Position numbers and translations under genes: made by a program. This document shows positions 1-5,885 of a stretch of 5,910 nt of DNA, one piece after another. Location of the stretch: assembly GCA_002440235.1 (NCBI GenBank), contig DJRZ01000035.1:33591-39500 (forward strand), read 5' to 3'. Source of the DNA: Alphaproteobacteria bacterium UBA6347. Its GTDB lineage: Bacteria > Pseudomonadota > Alphaproteobacteria > CAAGCB01 > CAG-977. The notes below the pieces were generated by a model. The model worked only from the letters and a program-made list of their open reading frames with translations, searched no databases and was not told where the DNA came from. Positions within the stretch are counted from its first letter, which is position 1. The number at the start of each line of letters is the position of its first letter.

Positions 1-272
1 GCGAAGCTGGGAGCCGCCTGCATGATTTCCCCGATGCGGGCGAAGTATTCGGGGTGCAGGACGGTCGGATCCTTTGCCAGATACATTTCCTGCAAAACGT
101 AATAAACCTTTTTGCACGGCGTGTCGGCTTCCTTTTCCGTCAGGACGTATTTTTCGCGCAGAATGGGGACGTTGCCTTCGATGAACAGTTTGGCGCGTTC
201 CTTGTCGTTCGTGATCAGGGCGTTGCCGACGATCAGGCGTTCCCCCGGTTTCAATTCGATTTTCAACGGCAT
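1..272 (-). CDS. flbT: FlbT, flagellin synthesis regulator (partial; C-terminus off the left edge)
   Basis: FlbT is a small cytoplasmic protein of alphaproteobacteria. In Caulobacter it acts after transcription, associating with the 5' leader of flagellin mRNA and lowering its translation and stability when the flagellum is incomplete; in some other species it acts positively. Reading from the ATG whose first base is 272 gives 90 codons plus two bases before the edge. Recognition rests on the N-terminal block MPLKIELKPGERLIVGNALI, then 'LFIEGNVPILREKYVLTE' (29-46) and 'KKVYYVLQEMYL' (54-65), which fit the family by eye. Family members are roughly 125-150 residues, so about a third is missing. 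A ribosome binding site AAGGA (281-285, minus strand) lies 8 bases before the start. The gene begins 15 bases after the flagellin stop with no hairpin between, so co-transcription is likely. Cys53 is the only cysteine visible. Confidence 0.92.
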   Translation of the reverse strand, partial: MPLKIELKPGERLIVGNALITNDKERAKLFIEGNVPILREKYVLTEKEADTPCKKVYYVLQEMYLAKDPTVLHPEYFARIGEIMQAAPSF

Positions 273-280
273 GCGTTTTT

Positions 281-285
281 TCCTT
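281..285 (-). promoter_or_regulatory. Ribosome binding site of flbT
   Basis: The minus strand reads AAGGA here, 8 bases before the flbT ATG and just downstream of the flagellin stop codon (288-290). This supports the chosen flbT start and suggests that ribosomes finishing flagellin could help start flbT translation. Confidence 0.7.
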
Positions 286-287
286 TT

Positions 288-1727
288 TTAAAAGAGTGAC
301 AAGACACTTGATTCGGCTTCAAGTGTAATACTGATGACCTGATTGACCAATTCGTTTTGCGTCTGAATCGCCAGAATTTGGGCGGACACTTCGTTCAAAT
401 CCGCGCCGGTCAGCGTTTCAGCCCCCGTCTGGCAGGTGTCCGACAGCGCGTCCAGATAGGATTCGCGCGACTGCACCATCGCCAAAGCGCGGTCGAAACG
501 CGCCGCCGTCTTGTTTAATTTATAGACCGCCTGTTGAACAGCGTCGAACGCGTTTTGAATGTCCTCCCGGCTGTTCCAGTCGTCGGTCGCGGTCGGCAGT
601 CCCAGCGATTCTGAATCCAGTTTTTCGCCCTTGACGGTGCGCATCATCGATCCTTTTTCGTCAAAAATCGCGCTGATGCTGTCGCCTTCCAGCAAATTCA
701 GCCCGTTGTAGGCGCCGTCTTTGACCAGAGAATCGATTTGGCGCAGCAGTTCGTTGTACTGGTCGGCGTAGCTTTTCAGCGTGTGGCTGCCGCCGTCGTC
801 GACGCCGGCGAAACCGAACGATTTCGCGGTCTTGCCCGCCGCGTCGGCGATCGCCAGATCTTCGCCGTAAATCATCGACACCTTCAGCCGCCCCGTCGTG
901 TCCAGAGCGGCGGACAGCCCGTCGTCAAGGTCGGACAGAACGCGCGAAAAATATTGAACCGTCCAATCGCCGTCGATTTCGATCTTGTGCGTCGTCGACA
1001 GGTCGAAACCGAATTTGTCCGACCACGCGTCCCCGTCCAAAATCACGGCGCTGCGGTCGGTCGTGCCGATGGTCAGCTTGCCGTCCAGAATTTCGTAAGT
1101 GAACGTGTCGACGCCGAACTGTTCCTTGATCTGTCCGAAAAAATCGGTCACGGTCATGTCTTCGTCGACGGCTTTCAGCACCGCCCAGTCGTTGTCGCCG
1201 ACCTTGATCCTGTATTCCTCGCCCTTCGCGACGCCTAGATCCTTCAACGTCGTTTCCTTCGTCATCAGGATTTCGGATTCCATTTTGTCGGCGTCGCCCG
1301 TGCGAACGATGATCTCGTCGCCCGTTTTCACGTCGGGCAGATCGGACAGTTTGGTCGAATCCTTGACGACCAGATTCTTGCCCGTCAGGCTGGACATATA
1401 GTTGCGCCCGTCCAGCGCGGAATTGGCGGCGGCTTTGGCTTGCGCCAGAAAATCGTTGATCGCGTCGATCGAATCCGACGTCGATTTCAGCGTCGAAATG
1501 ATGTTCGACAGCCCGTCCATCACGTCCGTCAGCCCCTGCGCGCGTTCGCTCAGCCGCATGTCCTTGAAGTACAAAATCGAATTGTCGTAGGATTCGTTGA
1601 CTTTTTTGCCCGTCGACAGCGCGACGGTGTTTTTTTCGCGCGCCGCGGACAGGGATTTCGATTGCGTCAAAGACGTCGAAATCGCTTTGGACATCGGAAC
1701 CGACAGGTTGTAGGGCATCGTTTTCAT
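288..1727 (-). CDS. Flagellin with an atypical central domain
   Basis: This is a structural subunit of the flagellar filament, exported by the flagellar type III apparatus and polymerised outside the cell. The 479 residues show the flagellin plan. The N-terminal helical D0/D1 region spans about 1-110, with 'ALSTGKKVNESYDN' at 36-49 and 'RAQGLTDVMDGLSNII' at 62-77. A variable central domain spans about 115-310. The C-terminal D1/D0 region spans about 315-479, with 'DGAYNGLNLLEGD' (337-349), 'GADLNEVSAQILAIQTQNEL' (441-460) and a terminal 'SVLSLF'. The protein is longer than the minimal flagellins of about 270-300 residues. The start at 1727 is preferred over the Met at codon 4 because GGAG lies 7 bases upstream. 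Oddities are a lone Cys432, Gln at 457 where 'QTR' is usual, and a two-unit internal repeat at 125-192. It could be a minor or secondary filament protein rather than the main flagellin. Hook-associated FlgL is less likely, given the length and the central domain. flbT follows directly. Confidence 0.88.
   Translation of the reverse strand: MKTMPYNLSVPMSKAISTSLTQSKSLSAAREKNTVALSTGKKVNESYDNSILYFKDMRLSERAQGLTDVMDGLSNIISTLKSTSDSIDAINDFLAQAKAAANSALDGRNYMSSLTGKNLVVKDSTKLSDLPDVKTGDEIIVRTGDADKMESEILMTKETTLKDLGVAKGEEYRIKVGDNDWAVLKAVDEDMTVTDFFGQIKEQFGVDTFTYEILDGKLTIGTTDRSAVILDGDAWSDKFGFDLSTTHKIEIDGDWTVQYFSRVLSDLDDGLSAALDTTGRLKVSMIYGEDLAIADAAGKTAKSFGFAGVDDGGSHTLKSYADQYNELLRQIDSLVKDGAYNGLNLLEGDSISAIFDEKGSMMRTVKGEKLDSESLGLPTATDDWNSREDIQNAFDAVQQAVYKLNKTAARFDRALAMVQSRESYLDALSDTCQTGAETLTGADLNEVSAQILAIQTQNELVNQVISITLEAESSVLSLF
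1152..1355 (-). repeat. Two-unit internal protein repeat in the flagellin central domain
   Basis: Residues 125-158 and 159-192 of the flagellin can be aligned as two units of about 34 residues. Unit 1 begins TKLSDLPDVKTGDEIIVRTGD and unit 2 begins TTLKDLGVAKGEEYRIKVGD. The shared pattern is T-x-L-x-D-L, then V, G-(D/E)-E, I and a closing G-D. The DNA of the two units is not obviously repeated, so any duplication would be old. Alternatively, both may be copies of a common beta-hairpin fold in flagellar filament outer domains. Confidence 0.45.
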
Positions 1728-1734
1728 GACGGAT

Positions 1735-1738
1735 CTCC
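1735..1738 (-). promoter_or_regulatory. Ribosome binding site of the flagellin gene
   Basis: The minus strand reads GGAG, 7 bases before the ATG at 1727. For the alternative ATG at codon 4 the distance would be 16 bases, so this site decides the start. It overlaps a short inverted repeat (1729-1740) that could partly hide it. Confidence 0.6.
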
Positions 1739-1765
1739 GTTACGGGCGGCTGTTTGATTTCATTC

Positions 1766-1771
1766 AATATA
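1766..1771 (-). promoter_or_regulatory. Possible -10 element of a flagellin promoter
   Basis: The minus strand reads TATATT, five of six matches to TATAAT, about 38 bases before the flagellin ATG. A transcript would start near 1760 with a leader of roughly 33 bases. No convincing -35 element lies 16-18 bases upstream, and I found no clear sigma-54 (GG-N10-GC type) or sigma-28 pattern, so this is a weak call. A read-through transcript from the transglutaminase gene is the alternative. Confidence 0.2.
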
Positions 1772-1795
1772 ACACGGAAAAGCGACCGCGGAAAC

Positions 1796-1810
1796 AGGCA
1801 ATATTTGCCT
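1796..1810. repeat. Perfect 6-bp inverted repeat at the transglutaminase stop codon
   Basis: The plus strand reads AGGCAA-TAT-TTGCCT: two perfect 6-base arms around a 3-base spacer. It overlaps the first two plus-strand bases of the transglutaminase stop codon (1809-1811) and lies in the 81-base gap before the flagellin gene. As RNA it would be a short hairpin, but on the minus strand it is followed by GTTTCCGCGG rather than a T-run, so it is not a standard terminator. It could be an operator for a dimeric regulator or a transcript-processing hairpin. Confidence 0.5.
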
Positions 1811-2720
1811 ACTTCGCCGCGTCGGGATTCATCAGGCGCACGGCGACGTCGACCGATATGGTGTGCAGTCCGCCGCCCGTCATGACGCCTTTGACGGGGG
1901 ACATGTCGTCGAAATCGCGTCCCCAGCCGACGGTCAGATGCTCGTGATGCAGATAAATGTTGTTCGTCGGATCCAGATCCACCCAGCCGAACGACGGCAC
2001 AAACACCGAAAACCACGCGTGCGATGCGTCGCCCCCGATCATTTCGATTTCGCCCGTCCGTTCCGCCTGCGCCGAACGGCGGGTGCGGATATAGCCGCTG
2101 ACGTACCGCGCCGCGACGCCGAAAGAACGCAGGCACGCGATGGCGACGTGCGCGAAATCCTGACAGACGCCGCGTTTCATTTTCAACGTTTCCCGAATCG
2201 GCGTGGCGATGCTGGTCGCCGACGGATCGTAGGTGAAATCCGCGTAAATGCGGCGCATGATTTCCTCCGCCGCCGCCAGAACGGGACGGTTCGGGGTGAA
2301 ACTGCTCGCCGCGTATTCTTTGGCTTCGGGCGACGGAGGGACGAACAGGGACGGGGCGGTCATCTGCGCCGCGCGCGCCAGTTCGATGGTCGTCGGCGAC
2401 GCCAGCAGGGCGCGCGTTTCCTCCCACGCCGGAGTGGATTCGGGGGCGGGATAGACCGGCGGCGCGATTTCGGCGGTGAAGTCCGAAGTGATCGTCATTT
2501 CGCGGTGCGGCGTTTCGTCGATCAGAAAAGTCGCCGTGTTGCCGAACGCGTCCGCTACGTCCCGTTGAAACGACGGTTCGGGCGTCATGACGACGCTGGA
2601 ACGCACGACGCGCTGATAGGGCGTTTCGCGGGGTTTCAGCCGCGCCAGATGGTGCGACAGCGTGACGGGGACGCTGTATCCGTACACGGTTTTGTGACGC
2701 ACGCGGTAAAGATAAGTCAT
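1809..2720 (-). CDS. Transglutaminase-like cysteine peptidase with bacterial N-terminal domain
   Basis: This is a cytoplasmic papain-fold protein of the transglutaminase-like superfamily. Bacterial members usually hydrolyse amide bonds rather than cross-link, and the substrate here is unknown. The 303 residues have a bacterial transglutaminase N-terminal domain (about 1-85), with 'YRVRHKTVYGYSVPVTLSHH' at 5-24 and 'ARLKPRETPYQ' at 26-36. The catalytic core follows at about 150-260. The triad is visible: Cys186 in 'RGVCQDFAH', His234 in 'DASHAWF' and Asp250 in 'GWVDLDPTNN'. I see no signal peptide or membrane segment. Length and layout are normal for the family. Its ATG overlaps the stop of the upstream ATP-grasp/alpha-E gene (ATGA, 2717-2720), and AAGGG (2730-2734) lies 9 bases upstream, so the two are almost certainly co-translated. 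Transglutaminases of this type recur beside ATP-grasp and alpha-E genes in many bacteria, which supports a shared pathway. The Anbu peptidase often found in this cassette is not next to it here. Confidence 0.93.
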   Translation of the reverse strand: MTYLYRVRHKTVYGYSVPVTLSHHLARLKPRETPYQRVVRSSVVMTPEPSFQRDVADAFGNTATFLIDETPHREMTITSDFTAEIAPPVYPAPESTPAWEETRALLASPTTIELARAAQMTAPSLFVPPSPEAKEYAASSFTPNRPVLAAAEEIMRRIYADFTYDPSATSIATPIRETLKMKRGVCQDFAHVAIACLRSFGVAARYVSGYIRTRRSAQAERTGEIEMIGGDASHAWFSVFVPSFGWVDLDPTNNIYLHHEHLTVGWGRDFDDMSPVKGVMTGGGLHTISVDVAVRLMNPDAAK

Positions 2721-5164
2721 TTCTGTTTTCCCTTGTTATAGGCGGGACCCTGACGCGTCGACACCGCGTGGACGAAGCACGACAGCGTCAGCGTGTCGGA
2801 AAATTCCTGCAATTTGGCGCGCAAGCCGTCGGTTATCGCCGCGAAAGCGGGATTCAGCACGACCGCGTCGTCGGGCGTGCGCCCCTGTTCCGCCAGTTTG
2901 GAAACGTCAAGGGACCTGATGTGTTCGATGACGTTTTCCAGCAGGGCGGATTCTTTGGAAAACAGGTCTGGCAAACGGCTTTCGCGTTTCAAAACGGCTA
3001 TGTTTTCAGCCAGTTTCAGCACTTGGTAGACCAGCGCGCGGGGGTTGGAATCGTCGCAAACCAGCAAATCAAACACCAGCGGCACGGTCGGCACGGACAT
3101 GTAGCGCGCGCGGTAGGTCATGCGGCTGTCCATCGTTTCCAGCATCGTTTCCAGCGAAGCGTTGAAGCCGTTGTTCGCGCAAAAGCCGATGCCCGACATC
3201 AGCGTCAATATCTGCATCGCGCGTTCCAGCCGTTTGCCGATTTCCAGAAAACGCCAGCCGTGGTCGCGGGTCATGTCTTCGCAAATCAAGCCCGCCAGAG
3301 CGTTCTGGCACAAAATGATTTCGTTCAGCCGGTTTTGCAGGATTTGCGGGTTCGCGTCCGCGGGCGGCAGCAGGGACGGCAGACGGCGGAACAGTTCCCA
3401 AGTGTCCATGGACAGCCGGTCGTGCAGCAGGTCCGCCATATCCCGCAGGCGCGAAAACAAAAAACGCAGTCCGAACCCGTAATCGGGCGACGCGATGACG
3501 TCGCGCAGTCCTTTCATCGCTTTTTTCCGGACGGCGGGATCGCGGTAGTCGTCAAAGGGCAGGTGTCCCGCCAAAGCCAGAACGGACAGCAGCGTCGCGG
3601 CGTCGTTCGGTTCGGGGATTTCGGGACCTTCGGTCATGCGTTCGACGGCGACGCGCGACAGGCGCGCCAGTTGTTCGCCGCGTTCCAGATTGCGTCCCAG
3701 CCAAAACATGTTGTCCGCGATGCCCGACGTCAGTTCGAACGTCGTGCGCGCGGGTTTCGCCGCGGGAGGCGCGACGGGCGGAACGACCGCCGTTTCAGCC
3801 GTTTTCGGCGTTTCGACCCAAATGTCGCGCACGGCGGGGGCGGCGGCTTGGGTGAACGCCAGTCCGCCCTTTATCACGCGGTAGTCGCCGTTTTCGTAAA
3901 TCAGATGGAAACGCAGACGCGCGCGGGCGGGAACGGGAACGCCGTTTTGCAAAGCGGGCGCCAACGACGCGTTGACGCGTTCCTGCGCGACGTACCGCGC
4001 GGGGGCGGATTCGATGTCGTCGCGCGTCGGGCGGACTTTTTTGCCCGCGACGTCGTAGATTTTCAATTCGGACAAATGGTCGAGGATGTAATTCTTTTCC
4101 CGTTCCTGACCGCACCACCACGCGGCGACGGACGGCAGCAGCAGGTCTTCACCGTTGAAAAAGCGCGATATGCCGTGGATAAAGGCGCGCAGGACGGGAA
4201 TTTCCGCCAGCCCCGACCCCAGCGGATTCACGATGGAAACCGTTTTCGCCCGCGCGGCGTTCACCAGCCCGGCGACGCCCGAAACGGACGCGCCGTTCAG
4301 TTCCAGCGGATCGCACAATCCGTCGTCGACGCGGCGCAAAATCACGTCGACGGGTTTCAGTCCGTCGATGTTTTTCAAATACACGCGGTCGCCGCGCACG
4401 GTCAGGTCGGTCGCGTCGACGGCGGCGACGCCCAGTCCGCGCGCGAAAAAGGATTCTTCGAACGACAGCTTTTTCCCGACCCCGCCGCACAGCATGACGA
4501 TGGACGGGACTTTCGAACCGTCCGCCGTTTCCGGCACGCAGGAAAACAAATGGCTGCGCAGGGATTCGAAATAGCCGGACAGGCGCGCGGGGGCGGCTTT
4601 TTCGTAAATGTCGGGCATGACGCGCGACAGGACGCGGCGGTTTTTCATGGTCAGCCCGATGCCTTCGGGGGCTTGGGTTTTGTCGGCGACGACCCAGAAA
4701 CGCCCGTCGGGGGCGCGTTCGACGTCGACGGCGTATTCCTGCAAAAACACGCCGCGGGCGGGGCGGACGTTCCCGAGCGCGGGAAAATACGCGGGATTCG
4801 CGTACACGGCGTCGGGCGGCAGGACGCCGCGCGTGATCAGGCTCTGTTCGCCGTAAAGGTCGCTTAGAACGCGGTTCATCAGCCGCGCGCGCTGAACCAG
4901 TCCCGCCGACAGGGCTTGAAAGTCGCCGTCGGACAGAATGAACGGAATGACGCCGTGAACGACGGGACGCGCCGCGGCGGCGGGAACGTCGGCGTTCATC
5001 AGCCGCGCGACCTGTTCGGAACAGGCGGCGAGCTTTTCGCGACCGTTTTCGCCCAGCGCGTCGAAAAAAGCGCGCCAATGCGGACGGATTTCGCCGCTTT
5101 CGTCCAGCAATTCGTTGTATCCCCCCGTTTTGCACGCGATCGGGTAGGAAAAAGGCAATGACAT
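2717..5164 (-). CDS. Circularly permuted ATP-grasp / alpha-E fusion protein
   Basis: This is a probable cytoplasmic amide-bond-forming enzyme. ATP-grasp enzymes join a carboxylate to an amine through an acyl phosphate, and the permuted type-2 family has been proposed to make a peptide or peptide tag. The 815 residues contain the ATP-grasp region at about 16-450: 'YGEQSLITRGVLPPD' (104-118), 'DKTQAPEGIGLTMKNRRV' (161-178), 'ILRRVDDGLCDPLEL' (275-289), 'NPLGSGLAEIP' (313-323), 'LPSVAAWWCGQ' (343-353) and 'ARYVAQERV' (389-397). A Pro/Ala-rich linker spans 452-475. The helical alpha-E domain spans about 476-800, with 'SGIADNMFWLGRNLERGEQL' (480-499) and 'FLEIGKRLERAMQIL' (639-653). Two ATP-grasp segments seem shorter than usual (see findings). 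The start at 5164 is preferred because GGGGG lies 8 bases upstream. An in-frame ATG at 5245 would add 27 Lys/Phe-rich residues encoded by AT-rich spacer without a ribosome binding site. In many genomes the two domains are separate genes. Confidence 0.9.
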   Translation of the reverse strand: MSLPFSYPIACKTGGYNELLDESGEIRPHWRAFFDALGENGREKLAACSEQVARLMNADVPAAAARPVVHGVIPFILSDGDFQALSAGLVQRARLMNRVLSDLYGEQSLITRGVLPPDAVYANPAYFPALGNVRPARGVFLQEYAVDVERAPDGRFWVVADKTQAPEGIGLTMKNRRVLSRVMPDIYEKAAPARLSGYFESLRSHLFSCVPETADGSKVPSIVMLCGGVGKKLSFEESFFARGLGVAAVDATDLTVRGDRVYLKNIDGLKPVDVILRRVDDGLCDPLELNGASVSGVAGLVNAARAKTVSIVNPLGSGLAEIPVLRAFIHGISRFFNGEDLLLPSVAAWWCGQEREKNYILDHLSELKIYDVAGKKVRPTRDDIESAPARYVAQERVNASLAPALQNGVPVPARARLRFHLIYENGDYRVIKGGLAFTQAAAPAVRDIWVETPKTAETAVVPPVAPPAAKPARTTFELTSGIADNMFWLGRNLERGEQLARLSRVAVERMTEGPEIPEPNDAATLLSVLALAGHLPFDDYRDPAVRKKAMKGLRDVIASPDYGFGLRFLFSRLRDMADLLHDRLSMDTWELFRRLPSLLPPADANPQILQNRLNEIILCQNALAGLICEDMTRDHGWRFLEIGKRLERAMQILTLMSGIGFCANNGFNASLETMLETMDSRMTYRARYMSVPTVPLVFDLLVCDDSNPRALVYQVLKLAENIAVLKRESRLPDLFSKESALLENVIEHIRSLDVSKLAEQGRTPDDAVVLNPAFAAITDGLRAKLQEFSDTLTLSCFVHAVSTRQGPAYNKGKQK
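2730..2734 (-). promoter_or_regulatory. Ribosome binding site of the transglutaminase gene
   Basis: The minus strand reads AAGGG inside the last codons of the ATP-grasp/alpha-E gene, 9 bases before the transglutaminase ATG. Together with the 4-base stop/start overlap this points to translational coupling. Confidence 0.6.
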
Positions 5165-5172
5165 GAGTCCGA

Positions 5173-5177
5173 CCCCC
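5173..5177 (-). promoter_or_regulatory. Likely ribosome binding site of the ATP-grasp/alpha-E gene
   Basis: The minus strand reads GGGGG, 8 bases before the ATG at 5164. It is not a perfect Shine-Dalgarno sequence, but it is the only purine-rich site near either candidate start. The ATG at 5245 is preceded by pyrimidine- and AT-rich sequence, so this site decides the start. Confidence 0.45.
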
Positions 5178-5206
5178 ACGGTTTTGTTTTTTTTGTTTCT
5201 TTTTTT

Positions 5207-5236
5207 AAGACAAAAAAAATAAAAGGTGGTTAAAAT
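5207..5236 (+). promoter_or_regulatory. Possible sigma-70-type promoter of the membrane protein gene
   Basis: AAGACA (5207-5212, four of six to TTGACA) and TAAAAT (5231-5236, five of six to TATAAT) are separated by 18 bases. Transcription would start near 5243, about 30 bases before the ATG at 5274. In DNA this AT-rich such matches arise easily by chance. Confidence 0.25.
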
Positions 5237-5273
5237 CTTTTCCATAATTTTATGTTAATCGGGAAAAAAGCCA

Positions 5274-5885
5274 ATGAAAAATATTCAAGCTCTGCTTGCC
5301 GCAATCGTGCCGTTTTTGATGATGCCCGCTTTGGGGGCGGTCGGACTGGTCATGCCGATTGTTTGGATTGTTTTCGTGCAAATCAACGCGTTCCGCAAAA
5401 TCGCGCTGTCCGCCAACATGGCCGCCGCCGTTGCCGCCGTCGTGTTTTTAACGGCGACTTTGCTGGGGGTGAAACCGGTGGCCGCGTTGGGATTTGCCGC
5501 CGCAGTCGTCGGATTCCGCGCAATCAGCCTGTCCGCACAGAGCTTTCCGATAACGGGCGCGCTGGCGTTGTGGGGCGTTGGCGCGGGCGCGGCGTATTTG
5601 TTGCGCAATATGTCGTTCGCGTATCCCGCAGGGTTTATTCTTAGTCTGCTGTGCGGCGGCGTTTGCGCAAAACGGACGGCAAGCGAAATGTGGGGCGACT
5701 TCGCTTTTCCCGCCGCTTTGCCTTTGGTCGCCGCCTTTATCGCCGAACGGGTCAAACCGGACGGAACGACTGCGAAAATCATTGTGTCGACCGTTGCGGG
5801 CTTTGTCATCCCCGCCGTTGCGAACAGTCCCGTGCGGCTGGCTTTGACGACCGCCGCCTTGTATGTTATCGGACGGTACGCTTAG
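5274..5885 (+). CDS. Multi-pass inner membrane protein of unknown function
   Basis: I do not recognise a family. The 203 residues are almost wholly hydrophobic, with about seven or eight candidate membrane segments near residues 4-20, 21-38, 48-65, 67-83, 92-110, 114-131, 143-158 and 168-200. Short charged breaks lie between them ('RK' at 41-42, 'CAKRTASEMWGD' at 131-142, 'ERVKPDGTTAK' at 158-168). Gly, Ala and Val are abundant, as in small transporters or permeases, but I see no signature motif and no catalytic residues. Two cysteines flank 'GGV' (127 and 131). The start at 5274 opens the frame soon after a purine-rich GGGAAAAAAG stretch (5261-5270), which is only a weak ribosome binding site. 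It is transcribed away from the ATP-grasp cassette, so a shared regulator is possible but not shown. After the TAG stop come three T6 runs (5888-5893, 5896-5901, 5905-5910) with no hairpin before them, so I do not call a terminator. Confidence 0.8.
   Translation: MKNIQALLAAIVPFLMMPALGAVGLVMPIVWIVFVQINAFRKIALSANMAAAVAAVVFLTATLLGVKPVAALGFAAAVVGFRAISLSAQSFPITGALALWGVGAGAAYLLRNMSFAYPAGFILSLLCGGVCAKRTASEMWGDFAFPAALPLVAAFIAERVKPDGTTAKIIVSTVAGFVIPAVANSPVRLALTTAALYVIGRYA

Larger units (their letters stand above)
5165..5273. promoter_or_regulatory. Divergent AT-rich intergenic region
   Basis: This 109-base spacer separates the ATP-grasp/alpha-E gene (minus) from the membrane protein gene (plus), so it should hold both promoters. 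It is very AT-rich compared with the flanking genes. T-runs at 5182-5185, 5187-5194, 5196-5198 and 5200-5206 are followed by an A8 run at 5212-5219, which would favour intrinsic DNA bending. The T7 and A8 runs around AAGAC could also fold into an A:T-only hairpin. A possible minus-strand -35 (TTAACA, 5253-5258) lacks a good partner, so I do not call a specific promoter for the ATP-grasp gene. Confidence 0.5.

Noticed and set aside
780..815. Clusters of GTCGTC/GTCGAC in the flagellin gene that look like a DNA repeat.
   Set aside because: They are scattered in-frame Asp- and Val-rich codons with the genome's preferred GAC; there is no regular spacing or longer unit.
925..2427. A 500-codon minus-strand open frame crossing the transglutaminase-flagellin boundary.
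   Set aside because: It is an Arg-rich out-of-frame reading of two clearly recognised genes and spans their intergenic gap. No motif supports it.
1863..2741. A 292-codon plus-strand open frame opposite the transglutaminase gene.
   Set aside because: Its composition is Arg-rich and low in complexity, with no motif, and it is covered by a gene with an intact catalytic triad.
2768..4867. A 699-codon open frame on the plus strand, antisense to the ATP-grasp/alpha-E gene.
   Set aside because: Its translation is rich in Arg, Gln, Val, Phe and His without a recognisable domain, and it mirrors the codon pattern of the true gene on the other strand. Long antisense frames are expected in GC-rich coding DNA.
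5165..5169. A GAGTC (GANTC, CcrM-type methylation) site touching the ATP-grasp start codon.
   Set aside because: GANTC sites occur many times in this window, also inside genes, so a single one near a start codon is not evidence of cell-cycle control.
5165..5245. N-terminal extension of the ATP-grasp/alpha-E protein from the ATG at 5245.
   Set aside because: The 27 extra residues are encoded by A/T-tract spacer, have no ribosome binding site, and precede the usual family start region; the ATG at 5164 is better.
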